47,533 bases of DNA, taken from contig JBBRQD010000036.1 of assembly GCA_038227045.1 (NCBI GenBank), positions 1 to 47,533 on the forward strand, read 5' to 3'. How positions within the stretch are numbered: the first letter of the stretch is position 1; the number at the start of each line of letters is the position of its first letter. Positions 31,938-39,779 of this stretch are shown piece after piece. Under the pieces are notes generated by a model, which saw nothing but the letters and a program-made list of their open reading frames with translations, had not been told where the DNA came from and made no database searches. The translations under genes and the position numbers were made by a program. This DNA comes from JANXLS01 sp038227045 (lineage in GTDB: Bacteria > Planctomycetota > SZUA-567 > H5-PLA8).

Positions 31938-33368
31938 ATGCGCGACTGGCTTCAAGGCGTCAAAGACGAATACGACATTGTGGTGATCGGCAGCGGGCTG
32001 GCGGGCTTGACCGCCGCCAATACGCTCGCCAAAATCGGCCACTCCGTTCTGCTGCTCGAACAGCACGCCAACTACGGCGGCATGGCCACGTGGTTCACGC
32101 GCAGCGGCGGGCACCTCTTCGACATCTCCCTGCATGGATTCCCCATCGGCATGATTAAATCCTGCCGCAAGTATTGGACGCAGGAGATCGCCGATTCGAT
32201 CGTTCAGCTCAAACACATCCGCTTCGACAACCCGCAATTCTCGCTCGAGACGACGTTCGACATCAACGACTTCAAAAACATTCTCACGACGCGCTTTCAT
32301 ATTCCGCAGGAGACCGTCGATTCGTTCTTTTCGACCGTGCGCGCGATGAATTTTTACGATGACCAGTCGATGACCGCGCGTCAGCTTTTCGAAAAATTCT
32401 TTCCCGGCCGCGACGACGTCATCCGGCTTTTGATGGAACCGATCGCCTATGCCAACGGCTCAACGCTCGACGACCCCGCCATCACCTACGGCATTGTGTT
32501 CTCGAATTTCATGAGCAAGGGTGTCTTCACGTTCAAAGGCGGCACCGACACGCTGATCAAGAAGATGCGCGCAGAATCGAAGCGCAACGGCGTGACGCTG
32601 AAGTCGAACGTCTGCGTTGAAAAGATTCTCGTCGAGGACCGGCGCGTCGTGGGCGTGCGCGCGAATGGAAAAGAGATCAAAGCGCGGGGCGTGCTGAGCA
32701 ACGCGAATTTGAAGAGCACGATCCTGCATCTGGTCGGCCCGGAAAATCTGTCAAAGGAGTTCTTTGCCGAAGCGAACGCGGTGCGCCTGAACAATTCGAG
32801 TTGCCAGGTGTACATCGGCATCCGCCGCGGCGAAAAAATCGACCAGGTCGGCGATCTGCTGTTCACGTCGGTGCTGGATCATTTCGACTCGACGGCCCTA
32901 TGCGCCCGCAACGTGACCAGCCGGACGTTCTCCATTTATTATCCGGACACGCGCCCCGGCAGCGACAAGTATTCGATCGTCTCCTCGACCAACGCGAATT
33001 ACAGCGACTGGGCCAGCCTGTCGCCCGAAGCATACGAAGCCGAAAAGAAGAAGCTGATCGACGAAACCGTAGCGGCACTCGAAAAATATTTACCCGGTGT
33101 GTCCAGCAAAATCGACCACCTCGAAGCCAGCACGCCAAAGACATTCGAGCACTACACGATGCACATGATGGGTGCGTCCTTCGGCACGAAATTCGAGGGC
33201 TTGAAAGTCAGTATGGATTTGCCGAACCAGGTTAAGGGATTGTTTCATGCCGGCTCAGTCGGCATCATTATGTCGGGATGGCTGGGCGCGGTGAATTACG
33301 GCGTCATTGTGTCGAACAACGTCGATAAATACGTGCGCGAAACCGCCAGTCTCAAAGGGGCGAAATAG
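31938..33368 (+). CDS. Phytoene desaturase-like FAD-dependent oxidoreductase
   Basis: The 476-residue protein has the dinucleotide-binding motif YDIVVIGSGLAGLTAANTLAKIG, LLEQHANYGGMATWF, and a C-terminal FAD motif (GLFHAGSVGIIMSGWLGAVNYG). The overall plan is that of CrtI/carotenoid isomerase-type enzymes. No membrane segment is evident. Its stop codon abuts the ATG of the following FabG-like gene with no gap, so the two are probably translationally coupled and act on the same acyl or polyene substrate. Such pairs occur in lipid and polyketide-like gene sets; carotenoid synthesis is less likely because no crtB/crtE is present. The substrate is unknown. Confidence 0.82.
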   Translation: MRDWLQGVKDEYDIVVIGSGLAGLTAANTLAKIGHSVLLLEQHANYGGMATWFTRSGGHLFDISLHGFPIGMIKSCRKYWTQEIADSIVQLKHIRFDNPQFSLETTFDINDFKNILTTRFHIPQETVDSFFSTVRAMNFYDDQSMTARQLFEKFFPGRDDVIRLLMEPIAYANGSTLDDPAITYGIVFSNFMSKGVFTFKGGTDTLIKKMRAESKRNGVTLKSNVCVEKILVEDRRVVGVRANGKEIKARGVLSNANLKSTILHLVGPENLSKEFFAEANAVRLNNSSCQVYIGIRRGEKIDQVGDLLFTSVLDHFDSTALCARNVTSRTFSIYYPDTRPGSDKYSIVSSTNANYSDWASLSPEAYEAEKKKLIDETVAALEKYLPGVSSKIDHLEASTPKTFEHYTMHMMGASFGTKFEGLKVSMDLPNQVKGLFHAGSVGIIMSGWLGAVNYGVIVSNNVDKYVRETASLKGAK

Positions 33369-34118
33369 ATGATTCGGTACGACTTCTCAAACAACACGGC
33401 TCTCGTCACCGGCGGGACGCGCGGTATCGGACGCGCCATTTCGGAGGCATTTTTGAACGCCGGCGCAACCGTCGTCGCGATCTACGCGGGGAATGACGAC
33501 GCTGCCGCGAAATTCAAAGATTCGCTCGGTATGCTCTCCGAAAAATTGATTCTAAAAAAATGCGACGTGTCGTCGTACGAAAGCGTCGAAGCGCTCTTCA
33601 GAGAACTCGACACGCAACTGCCTGGCGGGCTGCAAATCGCGGTCAACAATTCCGGCATCCGCAAAGACGCGGTGCTGGCCATGATGAAGAGCGAGGACTG
33701 GCGCGCTGTGCTGGATGTGAACCTGACCGGCACGTTCAACGTCTCGAAATTCGCGGTGTTGTCGATGATTCGCAGGCGCTACGGGCGTATCGTCACCATT
33801 ACGTCTCCGTGTGGAGAATTTGGTTTCGAAGGGCAGGCGAATTACGCGGCGTCGAAGGCCGGCCAAGTGGGCATGACGCGCAGTTTGAGCAAGGAAGTCG
33901 CCACGCGCGGCATCACCGTCAATTGTGTGTCGCCGGGCTTTATTTCAACGGAATTGATCGGCGATTTGCCCGAAAAACTGCGCGAGCAATACTTGAATAA
34001 AGTGCCGCTGAAACGATTCGGCACACCTGAAGACGTGGCGAATTGCGTATTGTTTCTGGCCTCGAAAGAGGCCTCGTACATCACGGGCTCGGTACTGGAA
34101 GTTACGGGCGGACTGTAA
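33369..34118 (+). CDS. fabG: 3-oxoacyl-ACP reductase-like short-chain dehydrogenase
   Basis: The 249-residue short-chain dehydrogenase has ALVTGGTRGIGRAIS (NAD(P) binding), VNNSGIRKD, catalytic Ser in VTITSPCGEFGF, the YAASK active site and the C-terminal VTGGL typical of FabG. A Pro-Cys pair replaces the usual residues after the catalytic Ser region, and Ser-Gly replaces Ala-Gly in the NNAG motif. It starts at the base after the stop of the FAD enzyme. It may be a pathway-specific reductase rather than the housekeeping FabG, since no fab genes are near. It converges on the DUF4177-like gene with 2 bp between stop codons. Confidence 0.87.
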   Translation: MIRYDFSNNTALVTGGTRGIGRAISEAFLNAGATVVAIYAGNDDAAAKFKDSLGMLSEKLILKKCDVSSYESVEALFRELDTQLPGGLQIAVNNSGIRKDAVLAMMKSEDWRAVLDVNLTGTFNVSKFAVLSMIRRRYGRIVTITSPCGEFGFEGQANYAASKAGQVGMTRSLSKEVATRGITVNCVSPGFISTELIGDLPEKLREQYLNKVPLKRFGTPEDVANCVLFLASKEASYITGSVLEVTGGL

Positions 34119-34120
34119 GG

Positions 34121-34495
34121 CTATTTCTTGGAATCGGTCTTCGATGTTTCCGGTGCATCTGCCGGCTTCGACTTCTTGAAATAAAACAAGTGGTAGATCG
34201 TCTTCATCGCGTCGTGTTTGTCGATGCGCACCACCGACGTCAATTCCCAACCCGCATCGCCCAATTTTTTGAGCGCCGTCTCCTGATTTTTCAAAACCTG
34301 ATCGGGCGTTGGAGCGGGGGCATCTTTCTCAAAAACAATGCCGCCCTCTTTGAACAGTTGCGCTTCCAGAATGATGCGGTAATCCCATTTCGGCGGCGCG
34401 TCTTTGGGCGTTTCAGCGGCTTCGATTCGCTGTGCCTGGAGGACGCCGATGGACGCCACGAACAGGCAGACACCGGTCATGAGCTTTACATTCAT
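34121..34495 (-). CDS. Small exported DUF4177-like protein
   Basis: The 124-residue protein has an N-terminal signal sequence (MTGVCLFVASIGVLQAQ) followed by one domain: KWDYRIILEAQLF, then ETALKKLGDAGWELTSVVRID and IYHLFYFKKSKP. The pattern W-x-Y ... LN-x-LG-x-GWEL ... YFKK is that of DUF4177, a small domain of unknown function. The C-terminus is a charged disordered tail. ATG 34495 starts the signal peptide; AGGA lies about 12 nt upstream. It follows dapF on the same strand by 35 bp, so it is likely in the same transcript without obvious functional relation. Confidence 0.7.
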   Translation of the reverse strand: MNVKLMTGVCLFVASIGVLQAQRIEAAETPKDAPPKWDYRIILEAQLFKEGGIVFEKDAPAPTPDQVLKNQETALKKLGDAGWELTSVVRIDKHDAMKTIYHLFYFKKSKPADAPETSKTDSKK

Positions 34496-34530
34496 CGCAG
34501 AGTATTTCCTATGAAGATTTCGCGCGTCCG

Positions 34531-35358
34531 CTAAACGTTCCAATAATACTCACCCTTATACACCGTATCGACCGCGCCTTCGAGATATGGACGGCTCGCC
34601 TGGTCGCCGCTCAATTCAAAGTGGATCGTCAGCGTGCCGCCACCCGCGATGACTTTCACCGGCGATTGATAACCGAAGGCGTGCGCCGACGCGATGGCTG
34701 CTGCCGTCGCGCCGGTTCCGCAGGCCAATGTCTCGTCTTCGACGCCGCGTTCGTAGGTGCGAATCTTGATCGTGTTGTCGCCCATCAACTGCACAAAATT
34801 CGCGTTCGTGCCTTTGGGCTTGAACGCGTCGTGATATCGGATGCATGCGCCCGCATTTTTGACATCGACGGCCGTCACGTCGTCTACAAATTGAATCGCG
34901 TGCGGCACGCCGGTGTTGAGGAAATACAGGTTGATGTTTCGCTCCAGCACATTGATGTTCTCAATGCGCTGAACGCGCGACGGCTGCGAAAGCTGCACTT
35001 TCGCGGAACGTCCGTCCGCGGCCACGACGGCGTTGAGCGTCCCCGGAATCACGTCGATGGCCTGTTCGCCGCCGGCCGCGCCGAGCTGTTTGGCGAAGAT
35101 GGCGAAGCAGCGCGAACCGTTGCCGCACATTTCGGCTTCCGAACCGTCCGCGTTGAAAATCCGCATGCGCAGATCGTGTCCCGGCTTGGTCGCTTTTTCG
35201 ATCAGAATCACGCCATCGGCGCCCACTGCTATGCGATGCGGACACGCGGCGCGCGCCAGTTGAGCGGCTTCGCCTTCCTTGAGCAACCCGGCGCGGTTGT
35301 CGATCATGATAAAATCGTTGCCGGTGCCGGACATTTTGACGAATGGAATACTGCGCAT
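34531..35358 (-). CDS. dapF: Diaminopimelate epimerase
   Basis: DapF converts LL- to meso-diaminopimelate for lysine and peptidoglycan synthesis. The 275-residue protein has both catalytic cysteines in their motifs: MCGNGSRCFA (about residue 77) and LACGTGATAAA (about 215). It opens KMSGTGNDFIMIDN. ATG 35358 has GGAG about 6 nt upstream; the 32 upstream in-frame codons are not conserved. The organism therefore makes meso-DAP, most simply explained by a DAP-type peptidoglycan. The gene diverges from aroA across a region carrying a REPIN-like element. Confidence 0.94.
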   Translation of the reverse strand: MRSIPFVKMSGTGNDFIMIDNRAGLLKEGEAAQLARAACPHRIAVGADGVILIEKATKPGHDLRMRIFNADGSEAEMCGNGSRCFAIFAKQLGAAGGEQAIDVIPGTLNAVVAADGRSAKVQLSQPSRVQRIENINVLERNINLYFLNTGVPHAIQFVDDVTAVDVKNAGACIRYHDAFKPKGTNANFVQLMGDNTIKIRTYERGVEDETLACGTGATAAAIASAHAFGYQSPVKVIAGGGTLTIHFELSGDQASRPYLEGAVDTVYKGEYYWNV

Positions 35359-35453
35359 GACGGTCTCCGAAACTTGAATTGGAACGGCGCTGTTTCGCGC
35401 TGGATTATAATGTGTCGAGGGATTGGAGTCCAGAGCGTAGAGACGCTTCGACA

Positions 35454-35589
35454 AGAGCCGCGCACGTCAGTAAGCGGCCCCGTTCGAAGTCGCCTCAGCT
35501 CATGGAATTTCAATCGATGCGTCGATTTGTTTTAAATTTCGGCGGAGGGTGTGCGTTCAAAATAGCCGCTTACTTACGTGCGCGGCTCT
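35454..35589. repeat. REPIN-like inverted repeat, family A copy 4 (long spacer)
   Basis: Arms 35454-35478 and 35565-35589 match family A with one or two differences but are 86 nt apart, against 22-26 nt in the other copies. This copy lies between divergent start codons (dapF and aroA), so a terminator role does not fit. The aroA promoter begins 4 nt after the right arm. Confidence 0.82.
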
Positions 35590-35592
35590 GGG

Positions 35593-35620
35593 TTGCTACG
35601 GACGCATTTTCCGTTAGAAT
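35593..35620 (+). promoter_or_regulatory. Predicted aroA promoter, possibly giving a leaderless mRNA
   Basis: TTGCTA (35593-35598) and TAGAAT (35615-35620) are 16 nt apart. The ATG of aroA is at 35627, about where transcription would start, and there is no Shine-Dalgarno before it. Confidence 0.45.
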
Positions 35621-35626
35621 ATTTGC

Positions 35627-36955
35627 ATGACTACGAAGGACACACTTCCAACGGCATCCGCGCTGCCGGCTGAATTGAAGATTGAGCCGTTGAAACGGCC
35701 CATCGATTTGGACATTGCCGTGCCGGGATCGAAGAGCATCAGCAACCGCTATCTGGCAATGAGCGCGTTGGCGGCGGGTGAAGTAAAACTCACCGGCCTG
35801 CTGCGCAGCGACGACACGCATTACATGGCCGAAGGGCTGAAAGCGCTGGGTTTCGACGTGCGCGCGGATTGGGCCGCGAACACCTGCCGCGTGATGGGCG
35901 AAGGCGGACGCATTCCGGCAAAAGGGGCCGAGTTGTTCACCGGTGCCGCGGGCACGGCGATGCGTTTTCTCTCGGCCTTTGTCACGCTGGGCGAAGGCCG
36001 TTTCCGCATCGACGGAACAGCGCGCATGCGAGAAAGGCCAATCGAAGATTTGCTGCAAGGACTGCGTCTGCTGGGCGTGAATGCGCGGAGCGAATTCGAC
36101 AACGGCTGTCCGCCGGTAATCGTGGACGCGGCGGGACTCCCCGGCGGCATCACGCAGATCGACGGCTCGCGCTCCAGCCAATACATCAGCGCGATCCTTC
36201 AAGTGGCGCCTTACGCACGAACCCCCATGACGATCGAAGTAACCGGCGCGTTTGTGTCGCAGCCGTTCGTCGAACTCACGCTCAAGGGCATGTCCGATTT
36301 CGGCGTGCTGACCGCGACGGAGGGCGTGCGGGTTTACCGTCCGACGCACGGCGTCCAATATCGTTCAGGCACGTATGAAATCGAAGGCGACGCGACGGCG
36401 GCGAGCTATTTTCTGGGCGCGGCGGCAATTCTCGGCGGACGCTGTTGCGTGACAAACGTGCGCGCCAATTCCGCGCAAGGCGACGTGCGCTTTGCCGACG
36501 TACTGCGGCGCATGGGCTGCAAAGTTCGCACGGGTTTTCTCGCGGGCAAACGCGGCATTGAGGTGAGCCGCGATCCCAAGACGCCGCTCAATGCCATTGA
36601 AATCGACATGAACCACATGCCCGATGTCGTGCTGACGCTGGCGGCAGTGTGTCTTTTTGCCGAAGGAACTTCGACGATCATGAACGTCGGCAATCTGCGC
36701 ATTAAGGAAACGGACCGCTTGACGGCGCTGGCGAACGAACTGCGGCGCGTCGGCGCGGCTATTGAAGTAGACGACGATTCGCTGGAGATCACGCCGGGCA
36801 AGCCGCTCGCCGCGGCGGTCGAAACGTACGACGATCACCGCATGGCCATGAGCATGGCGCTGGCCGGCTTGGGCCAGGAAGGCGTGACGCTCAAGAATCC
36901 CGCATGTGTGTCGAAAACGTATCCGGAATTTTTCACGGATTTGGGGAAGTTGTAG
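35627..36955 (+). CDS. aroA: 3-phosphoshikimate 1-carboxyvinyltransferase (EPSP synthase)
   Basis: AroA joins phosphoenolpyruvate and shikimate-3-phosphate in chorismate synthesis. The 442-residue protein shows PGSKSISNRYLAMSALAAGE, TGAAGTAMRFLSAF, DGTARMRERPIEDLLQGL, DGSRSSQYISAIL, LRIKETDRLTALANEL and DDHRMAMSMAL. The first 25 residues are a poorly conserved extension. The start lies right after a promoter-like sequence with no ribosome-binding site. Its 3' end overlaps the convergent rsmI gene by 23 bp. No other aro gene is in the window. Confidence 0.95.
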   Translation: MTTKDTLPTASALPAELKIEPLKRPIDLDIAVPGSKSISNRYLAMSALAAGEVKLTGLLRSDDTHYMAEGLKALGFDVRADWAANTCRVMGEGGRIPAKGAELFTGAAGTAMRFLSAFVTLGEGRFRIDGTARMRERPIEDLLQGLRLLGVNARSEFDNGCPPVIVDAAGLPGGITQIDGSRSSQYISAILQVAPYARTPMTIEVTGAFVSQPFVELTLKGMSDFGVLTATEGVRVYRPTHGVQYRSGTYEIEGDATAASYFLGAAAILGGRCCVTNVRANSAQGDVRFADVLRRMGCKVRTGFLAGKRGIEVSRDPKTPLNAIEIDMNHMPDVVLTLAAVCLFAEGTSTIMNVGNLRIKETDRLTALANELRRVGAAIEVDDDSLEITPGKPLAAAVETYDDHRMAMSMALAGLGQEGVTLKNPACVSKTYPEFFTDLGKL

Positions 36956-37691
36956 TCAATGCGTCAGACGAGTCTTCATCCTGCTCGTCGTCTTCGCGCC
37001 CCATTTTTCCCCGCGTAATTCCCGCAACCAATAACGTGCACTCGCCGCGCGGAGGTTGTTTTTGGACGAATTCCGCCAGTTCACCCAGTGCCATGCGTAC
37101 GAATGTTTCGTGGATCTTGGTCAGTTCGCGCGCGAGACATGCCTGGCGATCCGCTCCAAATAGTTCGATAAATTCGGGCAGCACTTTCGGCACGCGCTGC
37201 GGCGATTCGTAGAAAATCAGCGTCTCCTCGCGGTCCTTGAGCGATTCCAAAATGCGCCGCCGCGCGCCGGGCTTTTTCGGCAAGAATCCGCGAAAAATAA
37301 ATCCGTGCACCGGCAAGCCGCTCGCCGAGAGTGCGGCGATCGCCGCGCTGGGTCCAGGAATCGGGATGACCGGCACGCCCGCATCGATCGCTGCGCGTAG
37401 TAGCCGGTAGCCCGGGTCGCTGACCAGCGGCGTCCCGCCTTCGCTCACAACCGCGACCGTTGTTCCGCGCGTCAGCATCTCAGCCAGGCGCGGCGCCATG
37501 CCGGCCTCGTTGTGTTCGCCGTACGACAGGATCTGTTTGCCATCGGCGGAGATGCCGAACGCAGTCATCAGCCGCCGCGCGGAACGCGTGTCTTCCGCCG
37601 CGATAACCTGCGCGGCTTTCAGAGTCTCGATGGCGCGCGGCGACATATCTGAAAGATTGCCGAGTGGAGTGGCGACGATAAAAAGAGGCAT
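36933..37691 (-). CDS. rsmI: 16S rRNA (cytidine1402-2'-O)-methyltransferase
   Basis: RsmI methylates the ribose of C1402 in 16S rRNA using S-adenosylmethionine. The 252-residue tetrapyrrole-methylase-fold protein shows MPLFIVATPLGNLSDMSPRA, AAEDTRSARRLM, YGEHNE, VSEGGTPLVSDPGYRLLRAA, PGPSAAIAALSASGLP and FYESPQRVP. The last 20 residues are acidic. ATG 37691 fits the family start, though no strong ribosome-binding site is seen. The 3' end overlaps aroA by 23 bp in convergent orientation. Confidence 0.94.
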   Translation of the reverse strand: MPLFIVATPLGNLSDMSPRAIETLKAAQVIAAEDTRSARRLMTAFGISADGKQILSYGEHNEAGMAPRLAEMLTRGTTVAVVSEGGTPLVSDPGYRLLRAAIDAGVPVIPIPGPSAAIAALSASGLPVHGFIFRGFLPKKPGARRRILESLKDREETLIFYESPQRVPKVLPEFIELFGADRQACLARELTKIHETFVRMALGELAEFVQKQPPRGECTLLVAGITRGKMGREDDEQDEDSSDALTTTSPNP

Positions 37692-37800
37692 GTTCGCGGT
37701 TTCGTCAAAAGTGTGCGGTTTTAAATCAAGGCGTCGAATGTGAAACATACCGACAAAGAGCATTGGCCGCAAGGGAGCGGTTCGCTGGAACGTGCGGGCC

Positions 37801-37830
37801 GTTACCCTCTTCCTCCCGGGAGAGGGCAAC
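37801..37830. repeat. Imperfect hairpin related to 31811-31844
   Basis: GTTACCCTCT (37801-37810) pairs with AGAGGGCAAC (37821-37830) with one mismatch. It lies between rsmI and the receiver gene in a 216-bp divergent spacer and does not resemble a terminator with a T-tract. Confidence 0.55.
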
Positions 37831-37907
37831 AACTTTCGGATTCATGCGCTTTCATTTTTCAGGAAAGTGGTAGGATCGGTTTGGAGCACCAATAGAAAGG
37901 ACCGCCT

Positions 37908-38276
37908 ATGGCCAAACTCTTAGTCGTGGATGACGACCGCAATCAGGGGCAGTTGTACAAGATCGATCTCGAGGACGATGGCCACGAAGTCACGCTGGCC
38001 GGCAGTGGCCCGGAAGGCCTTGAGTCGCTGAAGGCGAGCCGCCCCGATCTGGTCGTGCTCGACATCTCCATGCCGGGAATGGACGGCATTGAGACGCTGG
38101 GCAAGATTCTGGCCCAGGATCGCACATTGCCGGTGATTCTCAACACGGCGTACTCGAACTATAAAAATAATTTCATGACGTGGTCGGCCGACGGTTACGT
38201 CGTCAAATCGGGCGATACGACCGAGTTGAAAAGCAAGATCCGCGAAGTGCTGAAGTCGCGCGGCATCGTCGGCTGA
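37908..38276 (+). CDS. Stand-alone response regulator receiver protein
   Basis: A 122-residue single receiver domain: LLVVDDDRNQGQLY, phosphoacceptor Asp in LVVLDISMPGMDG near 53, LNTAYSNYKNN, and Lys in GYVVKSGDT near 101. No output domain and no kinase next to it. AAAGGA lies before ATG 37908. It precedes glgC by 156 bp on the same strand, so a link to glycogen control is possible but unproven. The AYSNYKNN segment after the switch Thr is seen in other lone receivers of this type. Confidence 0.87.
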   Translation: MAKLLVVDDDRNQGQLYKIDLEDDGHEVTLAGSGPEGLESLKASRPDLVVLDISMPGMDGIETLGKILAQDRTLPVILNTAYSNYKNNFMTWSADGYVVKSGDTTELKSKIREVLKSRGIVG

Positions 38277-38432
38277 ACGCCGCGGAAATGGCCGTGGACT
38301 ATTGGCTGTTGGGTTGGCAATTCCGCCAAACGATCCAAAGGCGAACAGCCCATGGCCGGCCGCGGCTGAAGTCCTCGCATTCATCCCGCACCGAGCCTTC
38401 AAAACCGTTCACTGAATTGGACGTCATCCATC

Positions 38433-39680
38433 ATGGCCAATCCGCTTTTGAAAAATACGCTCACGATCATACTCGCCGGCGGACAAGGCGAACGCCTTTA
38501 CCCTCTGACCAAAGACCGCGCCAAGCCTGCGGTGCCATTCGGCGGAATATATAGAATCATCGATTTCACGCTCTCCAATTGCCTCAATTCCGAGTGCATG
38601 AACATTTACGTGCTCACGCAGTACAAATCGTTTTCGCTGGACCGCCACGTCATGCTGGGCTGGAGCGGCCTTTTCAACAACCCGGAACTTGGGCAGTTCA
38701 TCCATATTCTGCCGCCGCAGATGCGCGCCGGCACGTCCTGGTATCTCGGCACCGCGGACGCGATTTATCAGAACATTTACAATCTCGAACGCGAAAAACC
38801 CGAACGCGTGCTGATCCTCGCCGGCGATCATATCTACAAAATGAATTATGCGAAAATGATCGAGTACCACGTGGCGAAAAACGCGGACCTGACGATCTCC
38901 TGCGTCAACGTGCACAAGTCGGAAGCGAATCAACTGGGTATTGCGGTCGCCGACGGCCAGAACCGCATCGTCGGCTTTCAGGAGAAACCGAAAAAAGATC
39001 CCGCGACGATTCCCGGGCGGCCGGACGAATGTTACGCGAGCATGGGAATCTATGTATTCTCGACGGACGAATTGGTGCGCCGTATTTCGCACGACGCGCG
39101 GCAGGATTCCGCGCACGATTTCGGCAAGAACGTGATCCCCGCGATGGTCGGCGACGGCGCGCGCGTCTTCGCCTATCCGTTCAAGGACGAGAATAAAAAA
39201 GAGGTGTCGTACTGGCGCGACGTGGGCACAATGGATGCGTATTTCGACGCGAACATGGACCTGACGAAAATCGATCCGCTGTTCAACCTATACGACGAAT
39301 CCTGGCCTGTGCGCACGTACCGCGACCACTACCCGCCCGCCAAATTCGTGCACTGCGAGCAAGGCCCGGAGGGGCAGGTGCGCCGCGGACAGGCGCTGGA
39401 CAGCCTGGTTTCGCCGGGTGCGATCATTTCGGGCGGTTCGGTGATCCGCAGCATTCTGTCGGCGCAGGTGCGCGTCAACAGCTACAGCCAGGTGGAGGAC
39501 TGCATACTGATGGAGGGCGTCAGCATCGGCCGCCGGGCGCGCATTCGCCGCGCGATCGTGGATAAGGGCGTGCAGATTCCGGAAGGCGCAACAATCGGTT
39601 ACGATCTCGTAGAGGACAAAAAGCGCTTCGCGGTCTCGGCCGGCGGCGTGGTGATTGTGCCGAAGGAAATGAATTTTTAA
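38433..39680 (+). CDS. glgC: Glucose-1-phosphate adenylyltransferase
   Basis: GlgC makes ADP-glucose, the committed step of bacterial glycogen synthesis. The 415-residue protein has TIILAGGQGERLYPLTKDRAKPAVPFGGIYRIIDF, RAGTSWYLGTADAIYQN, ILAGDHIYKMNY, GFQEKPKKDP and SYWRDVGTMDAYFDANMDL, then a left-handed beta-helix C-terminal domain (LVSPGAIISGGSVIRSILSAQVRV). It is followed by a REPIN-like element that begins in its stop codon, then a GH57 branching enzyme in the same direction, giving a glycogen synthesis pair. The start has only a weak ribosome-binding site. Confidence 0.95.
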   Translation: MANPLLKNTLTIILAGGQGERLYPLTKDRAKPAVPFGGIYRIIDFTLSNCLNSECMNIYVLTQYKSFSLDRHVMLGWSGLFNNPELGQFIHILPPQMRAGTSWYLGTADAIYQNIYNLEREKPERVLILAGDHIYKMNYAKMIEYHVAKNADLTISCVNVHKSEANQLGIAVADGQNRIVGFQEKPKKDPATIPGRPDECYASMGIYVFSTDELVRRISHDARQDSAHDFGKNVIPAMVGDGARVFAYPFKDENKKEVSYWRDVGTMDAYFDANMDLTKIDPLFNLYDESWPVRTYRDHYPPAKFVHCEQGPEGQVRRGQALDSLVSPGAIISGGSVIRSILSAQVRVNSYSQVEDCILMEGVSIGRRARIRRAIVDKGVQIPEGATIGYDLVEDKKRFAVSAGGVVIVPKEMNF

Positions 39681-39765
39681 GAAAGTAGGGCGGGCTGCCA
39701 GCCCGCCCAATTAGGTATCGTGAACTCTTCGAATGGGCGGGCTGGCAGCCCGCCCTACTTTCTTA
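39678..39765. repeat. REPIN-like inverted repeat, family C
   Basis: Arms 39678-39709 and 39734-39765 are perfect 32-bp reverse complements with a 24-nt spacer. Each arm holds its own palindrome GGGCGGGCTG-CCAGCCCGCCC. The left arm includes the glgC stop codon and the right arm ends 14 nt before the GH57 start. The hairpin would divide the two genes in a shared mRNA. Confidence 0.88.
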
Positions 39766-39779
39766 CTTGGTGAAGCCCG

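Noticed and set aside
36933..36955. 23-bp overlap of aroA and rsmI as an antisense regulatory device
   Set aside because: Short convergent 3' overlaps are common in compact genomes and nothing else marks this one.
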